Program-made: the position numbers and the translations under genes
Assembly: GCA_030826005.1 (NCBI GenBank)
Contig: JAPJOW010000225.1
Span: 1 to 7,075 of the forward strand
DNA length: 7,075 bases
Reading direction: 5' to 3'
Source: Aliterella sp. RAGGC_92
GTDB lineage: Bacteria; Cyanobacteriota; Cyanobacteriia; Cyanobacteriales; Chroococcidiopsidaceae
Part shown: one piece after another, positions 1-5,691 of the stretch
Position numbering within the stretch: the first letter of the stretch is position 1
Layout of the letters: the number at the start of each line of letters is the position of its first letter
The notes under the pieces: generated by a model
What the model was told of the DNA's origin: nothing
The model's input: only the letters and a program-made list of their open reading frames with translations
Databases searched by the model: none

Positions 1-7
1 CTCTCTA

Positions 8-928
8 ATGATAAGCACGCCGGAATACCAAGTTATTGTTGTTACCCAAGAAAAGTATGAACTGCGTGAGAATGAATACTTAGGAACTAAAGATAAATTT
101 TGGTTTAAGCATGAAAATCTCGATTATTTATATAAACAAGCACGATCGAATATAGGTGAAGATTGGGCAGAGAAAGTTGCAGCCGAATTGTGCGAAATAT
201 TAGGACTACCACACGCCGAGTATGAGTTAGCAGAGACTTGGGAGGGAAAGCGCGGCGTAGCTTCACTAAAATTTTTGCAAGAAGAAGCAGGCGAGTTTCT
301 CGTCAATGGTAATGAGCTTCTTGCTGCTATTGTGCCAAACTATGACACCTCTGCCACCTACGGAGCATCGCAACATACAATTGATGTAGTGCTAAAAGTT
401 TTAGGAGACGAGTCAATAAAATTGCCTCCCGCTTGGACTGCACCTAGTACCATTAAAACAGCAGTGGATGTATTTGTAGGCTATCTGTTATTGGACGCAT
501 GGATAGGAAATGGCGATCGCCATCATGAAAACTGGGGAGTCATTAGCAAAAAAATGATGCCTGATGCAACAGAAACAATCTACTTAGCACCAACTTATGA
601 CCATGCTTCTAGTCTTGGACGCGAATTATCTGATGAAAATAGACAAAAACGCTCCGTAGAGGCATACGCTAACAAGTGTTTTTCTGCATTTTACCGCAGT
701 GTTGGAGATCCAAAGCCGCTTAAAACTTTTGATGTTTTTACCTATATTGCTCAGATTTATCCCAAAGCTACCAATATTTGGCTGGAGCGCCTTAGCAGTA
801 TTACCAGCGCAAATATATTAGAGATTTTTACCCGCATTCCAAGTAAAAGAATCTCGCCCATTGCAATTGATTTCGCTCAAAAAATTCTCGAATATAACCA
901 ACGTCGATTACTCAACTTAAAGGAATAA
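8..928 (+). CDS. HipA-like / CtkA-like Ser/Thr protein kinase
   Basis: This 306-residue protein has the layout of HipA C-terminal/CtkA kinases, which phosphorylate protein targets in the cytoplasm. Visible motifs are a candidate ATP-binding lysine in KFWFK (about residues 30-34), a following acidic helix residue (E55 in WAEKVAAEL), the catalytic loop GNGDRHHENWG (167-177, likely catalytic D170 and metal-binding N175) and the second metal motif YDHASSLG (197-204, D198 in the DFG position). The length fits a stand-alone kinase without the HipA N-terminal domain; that domain seems to be encoded by the next gene, 5 nt downstream, so the two are very likely one operon. The ATG at 8 is provisional: only 7 nt precede it, there is no in-frame stop upstream and the ribosome-binding region lies outside the window, so the true start could be earlier. 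No HipB-type repressor is visible, but one could sit just upstream. The family call is firm; the substrate and toxin role are inferred. Confidence 0.82.
   Translation: MISTPEYQVIVVTQEKYELRENEYLGTKDKFWFKHENLDYLYKQARSNIGEDWAEKVAAELCEILGLPHAEYELAETWEGKRGVASLKFLQEEAGEFLVNGNELLAAIVPNYDTSATYGASQHTIDVVLKVLGDESIKLPPAWTAPSTIKTAVDVFVGYLLLDAWIGNGDRHHENWGVISKKMMPDATETIYLAPTYDHASSLGRELSDENRQKRSVEAYANKCFSAFYRSVGDPKPLKTFDVFTYIAQIYPKATNIWLERLSSITSANILEIFTRIPSKRISPIAIDFAQKILEYNQRRLLNLKE
512..521. repeat. HIP1 site (decamer GGCGATCGCC) inside the kinase catalytic loop
   Basis: This is a perfect ten-base palindrome, the long form of the cyanobacterial HIP1 element. It is in frame and encodes Gly169-Asp170-Arg171 plus the first base of His172, that is, the catalytic loop of the HipA-like kinase. 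Confidence 0.95.
918..924 (+). promoter_or_regulatory. Ribosome-binding site deciding the TTG start at 934
   Basis: The stretch TTAAAGGA ends at 924, nine bases before the TTG at 934, and lies inside the last codons of the kinase gene. No ATG or GTG offers a better start in this frame, and translation from this TTG gives the first conserved strand of the domain almost at once. The arrangement implies translational coupling of the two genes. Confidence 0.6.
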
Positions 929-933
929 CTATT

Positions 934-1725
934 TTGAAGACACTAAAAACACTACTTTTAGCTTGGCAAGATCCTCAAAGCCGTTGTTGGTTTCCTATTG
1001 GTCGTGTAACCTTTGATGGGGAAAAGTATGAATTTGTATATACACAAGGAGTTATAGAAGCGGAAAAGTTTGGATTTGCTCCTTTATTATCATTTCCTTA
1101 TTTAAAGGGAGTGTATACGTCAACTCATCTATTTCCTGTGCTTGCTAATCGTTTGATGCCTCGTTCTCGCCCAGATTATGCAGACTTTATACAGTGGTTG
1201 AATATTTCTCAGCATGACGACGATCCTATTGCTATTCTAGCCCGTAGTGGTGGGCAACGAAAAACAGATACTTTAACTGTATTTCCCTCTCCAGAGCCAG
1301 ATGAAGATGGCAAATATCACATTCACTTTTTCTTACACGGGCTGCGACACTTACCAAAATGCTCGATTGAACGAATCAACAGCTTTAAGCCAGAGGAAAA
1401 GTTGTGGTTAGCGCACGAGTTTCAAAACCCCTACGACTGCGGGGCTTTAGTTTTAAATACTGATGACCACCATATAGTAGGGTATTGTCCGCGCTACTTG
1501 AATAAAGAAGTATTTGAGCTTCTTCGCCAAAATCCTAACTCTGTAGATGTGCGTGTAGAGCGTGTTAACCAATCTCCAGCCCCATTACAATTTCGCTTAT
1601 TGTGTAACTTGACTGCTCAATGGGAGCGAGAATTTCGCCCTTTTTCGAGTCTTGAGTATCAGCCTTACGACGCTCCGGTTAAAGACGCATTAGCTTCATT
1701 AGGTAGAAGTGGTAATAGAAAGTAG
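934..1725 (+). CDS. HipA N-terminal-like domain fused to HIRAN-like domain
   Basis: This 263-residue protein starts with TTG at 934, preceded by an AAGGA ribosome-binding site (920-924) that overlaps the end of the kinase gene. Residues about 5-118 look like a HipA N-terminal domain: an opening strand pair (TLLLAWQDP, WFPIGRVTF), then LFPVLANRLMPRSRPDY (66-82) and an ARSGGQRKTDT segment (103-113). Residues about 128-228 match the HIRAN pattern: a conserved E-x-x-NPYD-x-x-A-L stretch (162-172), VGYCPRYL (182-189) and a hydrophobic helix. HIRAN domains in HLTF/Rad5-type proteins bind DNA ends, so nucleic-acid binding is possible but not shown here. The 5-nt spacing from the kinase gene suggests that the two products act together, as the separate small subunit HipS does with HipT. 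The HIRAN call is fairly secure and the HipA-N call is moderate; whether it inhibits, targets or activates the kinase is unknown. Confidence 0.66.
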   Translation: MKTLKTLLLAWQDPQSRCWFPIGRVTFDGEKYEFVYTQGVIEAEKFGFAPLLSFPYLKGVYTSTHLFPVLANRLMPRSRPDYADFIQWLNISQHDDDPIAILARSGGQRKTDTLTVFPSPEPDEDGKYHIHFFLHGLRHLPKCSIERINSFKPEEKLWLAHEFQNPYDCGALVLNTDDHHIVGYCPRYLNKEVFELLRQNPNSVDVRVERVNQSPAPLQFRLLCNLTAQWEREFRPFSSLEYQPYDAPVKDALASLGRSGNRK

Positions 1726-1808
1726 TTGATTGATTGAAAAACGCGATCGCAATTCCAAATAACAGTAATAAATAAGTTCGTTGTGTAGGAATCATTTTTT
1801 TAGATACT
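1726..1808. other. Convergent intergenic gap
   Basis: This 83-bp spacer separates the plus-strand kinase/HIRAN operon from the minus-strand MoxR gene, so transcripts converge here. It carries one HIP1 octamer at 1743-1750. ATTCC near 1752-1756 could pair with GGAAT near 1788-1792, just before a T run, but the loop is more than 30 nt, so I do not call a terminator. There is no gene here. Confidence 0.5.
1743..1750. repeat. HIP1 octamer
   Basis: Exact GCGATCGC in the convergent gap. Its right flank AATTCCA also follows the HIP1 copy at 3804, so the two share 15 bases. HIP1 is typical of many cyanobacterial genomes; its role is not settled. Confidence 0.9.
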
Positions 1809-2759
1809 TTATCTCGGTACGGCTACTTGACTTAACATTGAACCTATTACCGCTTCTATCATCAACCCGTCTAATAAGGCTTCTGGTTTCAAAATTAGCC
1901 GATGGCGCAACAATGGCGGTGCAACTACTTTGATATCGTCGGGGTTTACATAATCTCTACCCGATAGCCACGCACTGGCTTTACTTGACTGCAACCATGC
2001 TACCGCCGATCGCGGAGAAGCACCTAATGCTAAATCGGGATGTTGGCGCGTCGCTCTTACTAATTCCAATAAATAATCTATGATTTTTTCTGATACTTGA
2101 ATTGCTTTAACCGCTTCCCGCGCTTGAATTATTTGCTCTACGGTGGCGATGCTTTTTAACCGCGCAATATCTAGTCGTCTTGTCTGAAACCCCGCTTGAC
2201 GATTGAGCAACATTTGCTTTTCACTATGTTGGTCTGGATAATCTACTATGAGCTTGAATAAAAATCTATCTAATTGCGCCTCTGGTAATGGGTATGTACC
2301 TTCAAATTCCAAAGAGTTTTGCGTTGCAATTACCCAAAATAATTCTGGTAAAGGTAGGGTTTCACCATCTAATGTTACTTGCTGTTCTTCCATCGCCTCT
2401 AGCAATGCTGCTTGAGTTTTCGGCGGAGTGCGGTTTATTTCATCAGCTAAAAGTATTTGTGTAAATACTGGGCCTTTTTTTAAGATAAAAGTGCGGTTAT
2501 TGAAGTCTAAAATATTCGTCCCGGTAATGTCGGCGGGTAATATATCGGGGGTGAGTTGGACGCGCTTAAAATCTGCCTGGACGAGGGTTGCAAGCACCTT
2601 GACAAGCAGTGTTTTACCCGTTCCGGGTACGCCCTCCAAAATTACGTGACCCCCGGCTAAAAGCGCGATTAGGAGTTGCTGCACTAAAGTAGATTGTCCG
2701 ACAACTACTTGGTTAAGAGATTCACCAAGGCGATTTAAGGTAGCGTGATTTTCGCTCAT
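1809..2759 (-). CDS. MoxR family AAA+ ATPase
   Basis: This is a 316-residue MoxR-type AAA+ ATPase, a cytoplasmic chaperone-like enzyme that uses ATP to remodel or insert cofactors into partner proteins, often vWA-domain proteins. Numbered from the chosen start, the sequence shows Walker A GVPGTGKT (43-50), Walker B ILLADEINR (102-110, D106/E107), sensor 1 ATQN (145-148), a conserved QLDRF arginine (R165) and sensor 2 GASPRS (246-251), followed by the helical lid. The start is ATG at 2759, 12 nt after the DUF4350 stop, because it gives the usual MoxR N-terminus shortly before the VVVGQ segment. An ATG at 2804 would add 15 residues and overlap the upstream gene by 34 nt. Neither start has a good Shine-Dalgarno site. 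It is the last gene of the DUF4129-DUF4350-MoxR set; the common DUF58 partner does not follow, since the next gene is on the opposite strand. The client protein is unknown. Confidence 0.93.
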   Translation of the reverse strand: MSENHATLNRLGESLNQVVVGQSTLVQQLLIALLAGGHVILEGVPGTGKTLLVKVLATLVQADFKRVQLTPDILPADITGTNILDFNNRTFILKKGPVFTQILLADEINRTPPKTQAALLEAMEEQQVTLDGETLPLPELFWVIATQNSLEFEGTYPLPEAQLDRFLFKLIVDYPDQHSEKQMLLNRQAGFQTRRLDIARLKSIATVEQIIQAREAVKAIQVSEKIIDYLLELVRATRQHPDLALGASPRSAVAWLQSSKASAWLSGRDYVNPDDIKVVAPPLLRHRLILKPEALLDGLMIEAVIGSMLSQVAVPR

Positions 2760-2770
2760 AAAGGGGAGAG

Positions 2771-3850
2771 TTAAGATGAAGTGCGATCGCGAATTTTTTG
2801 CCATTTATCCAGCCACTCTAGCAATTGCTTGTCGCTAAGACGGTGTGGCGACGGTTGGCTAAGTAATTGTTGCAGTTGAATCGGAGAAAGCTTTGTCTGC
2901 TGCACCCAATTATCTACTAAAGTTTGCGATTCTAGGGGAATTTTGCCAAGTCCTAGTGCTTTTTGCAGTTGTAATTGTTCTTCTTTCCCCACAATATTCA
3001 AAATAAACTCGCTAGATTGAGCTTTTTCTAACACTCCCGCTAATGCCTGAATGTAAGCAATGTTATTGTCAATAGGTGGCGTTTCTAAGCTTTCTGGCGT
3101 ACCAAAGCGGCGATTTTGCGCCCAAATGAGTACCAGTAATAAAACTCCAGCTTGTATTAATAGGGGTTTTAAAGGAGTTTTTGCCAAATATTCCAGCCAA
3201 TTGCGATCGCTTCCGGTTTCTGTTGTAGATTTATCTCTATAGCCGTGACTGTATTCGTCTACAAATATTTGCGGATTTTTTTCGACTAACTGCGCCAAGT
3301 ATTTAAAGTTATTGGGGTAATCTTGATAAGCATTAGCCGCTAAATAGGGTGTAGTCGCAAAAATTGCTTTTCCTTTGCCAATTTGCTTAGTCCAAACAAT
3401 TGCGCCGAAGTTGTCGCTTAATTCCAAACTTAGCTCTGTTCCCGTATATCGTCGGCTAGTTTCAATCTTGATATTACCCACTGGGGAATCTTGCAACGTA
3501 CTAAATTCTGCCTCGGTAGCTGCGCCCTTTACTCCTAAAATAACTAAAGTATTACCTTTTTTTACCCATTTTTCTTCGTCAAAATCTAGTTCTGGTGGCG
3601 TTAGCTGGTTGTTAACTCGCAGCAAAGTTACAGAATTTGCTTTTATTTCTTCTATAGGTTTTTGCCAACGCTCGATTTTTACGCCTTGTTTTTGCATATA
3701 AGCATACCAAGCGCCGTAGCCATCGGGAGCGCGGTTATAAGTCGAACCATTGTTGATATAGCTAGTATTGGGAGCAGCAATTAAAGTTAGTATTGCCATA
3801 ATTGCGATCGCAATTCCACCCAACCACCACAAGCGCTTTGCACGTTTCAT
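2771..3850 (-). CDS. DUF4350 domain-containing membrane protein
   Basis: This 359-residue protein has a membrane segment at about residues 8-26, a soluble region of roughly 200 residues probably on the extracytoplasmic side, and a second membrane segment at about 228-244 followed by a cytoplasmic tail. It belongs to the DUF4350 family, which is typically encoded beside MoxR ATPases. Supporting motifs are STYNRAPDGYGAWYAYMQKQG (about 36-56, the conserved N-terminal part), LVILG (102-106), a GKGKAIFATTPYLAANAY segment (158-175) and VDEYSHGYRD (197-206) before the second membrane helix. The start at 3850 is chosen because its ATG overlaps the DUF4129 stop as ATGA (3847-3850), indicating translational coupling; an upstream start at 3883 would add 11 residues and overlap more. 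Its biochemical role is unknown. From context it may present or scaffold substrates for the MoxR ATPase at the membrane. Three HIP1 octamers fall inside the gene. Confidence 0.88.
   Translation of the reverse strand: MKRAKRLWWLGGIAIAIMAILTLIAAPNTSYINNGSTYNRAPDGYGAWYAYMQKQGVKIERWQKPIEEIKANSVTLLRVNNQLTPPELDFDEEKWVKKGNTLVILGVKGAATEAEFSTLQDSPVGNIKIETSRRYTGTELSLELSDNFGAIVWTKQIGKGKAIFATTPYLAANAYQDYPNNFKYLAQLVEKNPQIFVDEYSHGYRDKSTTETGSDRNWLEYLAKTPLKPLLIQAGVLLLVLIWAQNRRFGTPESLETPPIDNNIAYIQALAGVLEKAQSSEFILNIVGKEEQLQLQKALGLGKIPLESQTLVDNWVQQTKLSPIQLQQLLSQPSPHRLSDKQLLEWLDKWQKIRDRTSS
2783..2790. repeat. HIP1 octamer near the 3' end of the DUF4350 gene
   Basis: Exact GCGATCGC. On the minus strand it codes the CGC-GAT-CGC codons (Arg-Asp-Arg) just before the final Thr-Ser-Ser of the DUF4350 protein. 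It lies within the stretch between the two possible MoxR starts (2804 and 2759). On the plus strand it is preceded by AGT, as are several other copies here. Confidence 0.9.
3203..3210. repeat. HIP1 octamer in the DUF4350 gene
   Basis: Exact GCGATCGC. On the minus strand it lies in the codons for Ser-Asp-Arg-Asn (about residues 214-217), the linker just before the second membrane segment. Confidence 0.9.
3800..3815. repeat. Extended HIP1 palindrome coding membrane residues of DUF4350
   Basis: The palindrome AATTGCGATCGCAATT (16 bp) is centred on an exact HIP1 octamer at 3804-3811. On the minus strand it reads ATT-GCG-ATC-GCA-ATT, giving Ile-Ala-Ile-Ala-Ile in the first transmembrane helix. 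The same core occurs in the DUF4129 gene. Confidence 0.92.
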
Positions 3851-4455
3851 GGCTGAGATATCTCTCCGTAAGCTTGTTTGCACTGCTCGAAGTTTTCTGG
3901 CAATATTTCCCCATTACCAAAACACAATTGCTCGTGAGTTGCAAGTAATGTTTGATAAGCGGGAGACGGGGGAATATCTTTTAATAACTGCAAGTATTCG
4001 CCGTCAGTACGGCTAAATTGATGCGTAATAATTTTGCGATCGTGCAAGTGTTGTAATGTGGCTTGGTATAAGCATCTACAAGCTTCCGCATAATTACCTC
4101 TAGCAAAATAAGCTTGGCTTTTTTCGAGCCATTGGTTTACAGCCAATTGAGGTATATCTGCGCTATCTGCTGCGGTGTTTGCTTTTCGTTTGCGCCAAGA
4201 GTAGGTCAAGGGTTCTAATAATTTCCAAAGTTGCCATAGTAGCCAAAGAGTAATTGCGATCGCAATTAGCCAAATTAGCGCCTTAATTAAATTTACTAGC
4301 CAAGGGGCATCGAGCGACCAATCCGGCGCAGAGATATCGGGTAACGCAGAGTTGAGCTGTGAAAGTTGCAACTCTATCCATTCGCCTAGTTGTTGTTGGA
4401 ATAGCGACAACTGCCAACTCCAGCTAGTTTTAGCAAATTCTTCAGTTGTAGGCAT
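3847..4455 (-). CDS. DUF4129 domain-containing membrane protein
   Basis: This 202-residue protein has one clear membrane helix at about residues 52-76, a basic stretch just after it (SWRKRK, 86-91) that favours a cytoplasmic C-terminal half, and a C-terminal helical DUF4129 domain. The diagnostic parts are a TPR-like helix GNYAEACRCLYQATLQHL (120-137) and SRTDGEYLQLL (148-158), the conserved T-x-x-E-Y-L segment of this family. Its function is unknown; homologues are typically encoded with DUF4350 and MoxR, as here, and are presumed to form a membrane complex with them. The gene ends in an ATGA overlap with the DUF4350 start, so the two are translated together. It begins 27 nt after the DUF2243 stop without a Shine-Dalgarno site, and may be read through from DUF2243 or have its own AT-rich promoter. 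The ATG at 4455 is the start used here. Confidence 0.87.
   Translation of the reverse strand: MPTTEEFAKTSWSWQLSLFQQQLGEWIELQLSQLNSALPDISAPDWSLDAPWLVNLIKALIWLIAIAITLWLLWQLWKLLEPLTYSWRKRKANTAADSADIPQLAVNQWLEKSQAYFARGNYAEACRCLYQATLQHLHDRKIITHQFSRTDGEYLQLLKDIPPSPAYQTLLATHEQLCFGNGEILPENFEQCKQAYGEISQP
4251..4268. repeat. 18-bp HIP1-centred palindrome in the DUF4129 gene
   Basis: TAATTGCGATCGCAATTA is a perfect 18-bp palindrome around an exact HIP1 octamer (4256-4263). On the minus strand it codes Ile-Ala-Ile-Ala-Ile within the only membrane helix of the DUF4129 protein, the same peptide and DNA core found in the neighbouring DUF4350 gene. Confidence 0.93.
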
Positions 4456-4482
4456 TGATTAAATATATTAGGGAAGTTGAAT

Positions 4483-4974
4483 TTAGGAAGTTGTACGAGT
4501 GTCTTGTTTTCCCGCTTGTAATAACATCCACCCAACTATAACCAAGATTCCCCCCAAGGCAATAAAACCAAGATCCCAAATTAATTCATTATTCCCTGGT
4601 TTGACGTGATGAATACCTAAAATTTGATGATCGATAATGCCTTCAACTACATCAAAAATTCCTGCACCTATAAGTATCGAACCAAAAAGTACGTTAGACG
4701 ACTTCGGTACATCATCGCGCTTTACAGCTTGCCATAACAACGTTATTCCTAATACCGTCAATATCCAGGTAGCCGCATCAAACAAACCATCCCACACCAT
4801 ATTTAACTTCATTTGGGCGATCGTTGTAGGTGGTCTAACGCTACTTAACATATGATGCCATTGCAAAATTTGGTGTAGTACAATGCCATCGACAAATCCC
4901 CCTAAACCCAAACCTAGGATGACTCCAGCCACAATTAGGGGACGGCGCGTAAGTGTTTTACTATTTGCTTGCAC
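4483..4974 (-). CDS. DUF2243 family four-helix membrane protein
   Basis: This 163-residue integral membrane protein of the DUF2243 family has four predicted membrane helices at about residues 12-36, 58-83, 94-113 and 131-153. It shows an internal duplication: GGFVDGIVLHQILQWHHM (25-42) in the first half and a matching GIIDHQILGIHHV (112-124) in the second, so each half carries an HQIL-x-x-HH signature (H34, H40, H41 and H116, H122, H123). Histidines placed like this could bind a metal or haem, but that is inference; the family has no established function known to me. The start is GTG at 4974, supported by a CGAGG Shine-Dalgarno site 8 nt upstream. Upstream lies a 118-bp spacer, downstream the DUF4129 gene after 27 nt, so it may share a transcript with the MoxR set. 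Confidence 0.88.
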   Translation of the reverse strand: MQANSKTLTRRPLIVAGVILGLGLGGFVDGIVLHQILQWHHMLSSVRPPTTIAQMKLNMVWDGLFDAATWILTVLGITLLWQAVKRDDVPKSSNVLFGSILIGAGIFDVVEGIIDHQILGIHHVKPGNNELIWDLGFIALGGILVIVGWMLLQAGKQDTRTTS

Positions 4975-4982
4975 GTAAAACC

Positions 4983-4987
4983 TCGTT
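4983..4987 (-). promoter_or_regulatory. Shine-Dalgarno site for the DUF2243 GTG start
   Basis: On the minus strand GAGG(T) stands 8 nt before the GTG at 4974. It supports the GTG as the true start, because there is no ATG nearby in this frame. Confidence 0.55.
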
Positions 4988-5013
4988 GAATTACCAAATA
5001 AAACAGAGTCAAA

Positions 5014-5062
5014 GCGATCGCACTTTGGCTAATAAATGTAGCAAAATATTGAAGGCGATCGC
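5014..5062. repeat. Pair of HIP1 octamers in the spacer upstream of DUF2243
   Basis: Exact GCGATCGC at 5014-5021 and 5055-5062, 41 bp apart, in the 118-bp non-coding spacer between the 83-residue unknown gene and DUF2243. Both are followed on the plus strand by ACT, so on the minus strand each reads AGTGCGATCGC. The first copy has AAAG/CTTT flanks that extend its symmetry imperfectly. Confidence 0.9.
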
Positions 5063-5092
5063 ACTACATCTGTATGCTTTAAGACTATTTGA

Positions 5093-5344
5093 TTAACCAA
5101 CAGTTTTAACGCTGTTAATTCCATCACTTGTCCACTGTATGAGTAACCACTGACTAGCAGGCTTATCTAGTGCTGGTAAAAGCCGAAAATTAAAAACTTC
5201 TTGCCAAACTTCCTGACTATGCTGACAGACAAAAGCATTTTCTAGCTCAAGGAATTTAGAATAGTTGCGGTTTCCTATAGCAGCAAGCATATCAATTAGG
5301 TCATTTACAGGGATTTGAGTTGCAGTTAGTTGTGCTTCTGTCAT
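5093..5344 (-). CDS. Small protein of unknown function (83 aa), second of a coupled pair
   Basis: I do not recognise this 83-residue protein. It looks soluble and globular: a helical N-terminal half (VNDLIDMLAAIGNRNYSKFLELENAF, about 13-38), then a region with several tryptophans (W47, W66, W71) and hydrophobic strands (QWLLIQWTSDGI, 65-76). There is no signal peptide, membrane helix or known motif. The ATG at 5344 overlaps the stop of the upstream 69-residue gene as ATGA (5341-5344), and an AAGGA site lies at 5354-5358, so expression is coupled and the products probably work together. Two small coupled genes of this size fit a toxin-antitoxin or chaperone/partner pair, but no motif supports either. 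The unusual overlap and good start signals make it a real gene. Confidence 0.68.
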   Translation of the reverse strand: MTEAQLTATQIPVNDLIDMLAAIGNRNYSKFLELENAFVCQHSQEVWQEVFNFRLLPALDKPASQWLLIQWTSDGINSVKTVG

Positions 5345-5550
5345 TGTTCTTTGTCCTTAAAAATACAGATAAACCGGAGTACACCGCGCTTGGTATCAAT
5401 TATTTCAATCAAATCTTTACCTTTTGTCCTAGCTAATGCAAAGCAAGCAAGCTCTGTTACCGCCGCCGACCAATCCCTTGTTTCTGTCAGTGGGTTCCAG
5501 CTTTCTCCCTCAGAATCCTCATTGTCATCGGGGTAGTTTTCTTCGGTCAT
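5341..5550 (-). CDS. Small acidic protein of unknown function (69 aa), first of a coupled pair
   Basis: I do not recognise this 69-residue protein. The first 16 residues are very acidic (MTEENYPDDNEDSEGE) and probably disordered; residues 25-69 look folded, with a helix DWSAAVTELACFALARTKG (26-44) and strands LIEII and GVLRFICIF, ending in KDKEQ. The ATG at 5550 has a strong AGGAG Shine-Dalgarno site 5 nt upstream (5556-5560). Its stop overlaps the start of the next gene as ATGA. It is transcribed away from the VapBC-like operon across a 219-bp shared control region. The acidic N-terminus could be a binding partner surface or nucleic-acid mimic, which is speculation. Confidence 0.68.
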   Translation of the reverse strand: MTEENYPDDNEDSEGESWNPLTETRDWSAAVTELACFALARTKGKDLIEIIDTKRGVLRFICIFKDKEQ

Positions 5551-5555
5551 TTATA

Positions 5556-5560
5556 CTCCT
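5556..5560 (-). promoter_or_regulatory. Shine-Dalgarno site for the 69-residue gene
   Basis: AGGAG on the minus strand, 5 nt before the ATG at 5550. It is one of the strongest ribosome-binding sites in the window and fixes this start. It partly overlaps one arm of a long-range inverted repeat (5558-5567 with 5662-5671). Confidence 0.7.
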
Positions 5561-5599
5561 AATTTTACTTGCAACTATTACAAACTGCGACTCTAAAAA

Positions 5600-5608
5600 G
5601 ATATAGCA
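5600..5608 (-). promoter_or_regulatory. Possible extended -10 for the 69/83-residue gene pair
   Basis: On the minus strand TGC-TATATC reads as an extended -10 element (4 of 6 to TATAAT), giving a leader of about 40 nt before the ATG at 5550. No convincing -35 is visible. Weak prediction. Confidence 0.25.
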
Positions 5609-5691
5609 GATAATAGCTTGTTCGTAATGCTGTATTTAGCTTCCGCAGCCAAAGTTTTACATAAAATTAGGTGCAATCGCTACCTTAGCTA

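Noticed and set aside
124..306. Minus-strand open frame of 60 codons inside the kinase gene
   Set aside because: It lies fully opposite a well-supported kinase, has no recognisable protein features and is a shadow frame.
2428..2649. Plus-strand open frame opposite the MoxR gene
   Set aside because: It is opposite the Walker motifs of a clear AAA+ ATPase, and its peptide shows no family features.
3375..3701. Plus-strand open frame of 108 codons opposite DUF4350
   Set aside because: Although long, the translation has serine/leucine-rich composition typical of antisense frames, and the minus strand has a conserved family with coupled starts.
3762..4016. Open frames in both strands across the DUF4129/DUF4350 junction
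   Set aside because: The ATGA overlap at 3847-3850 and family matches on both sides explain this region; the other frames are by-products.
4472..4493. Direct repeat GGAAGTTG in the DUF2243/DUF4129 junction
   Set aside because: Two 8-bp copies 14 bp apart, one overlapping the last codons of DUF2243; too short to separate from chance.
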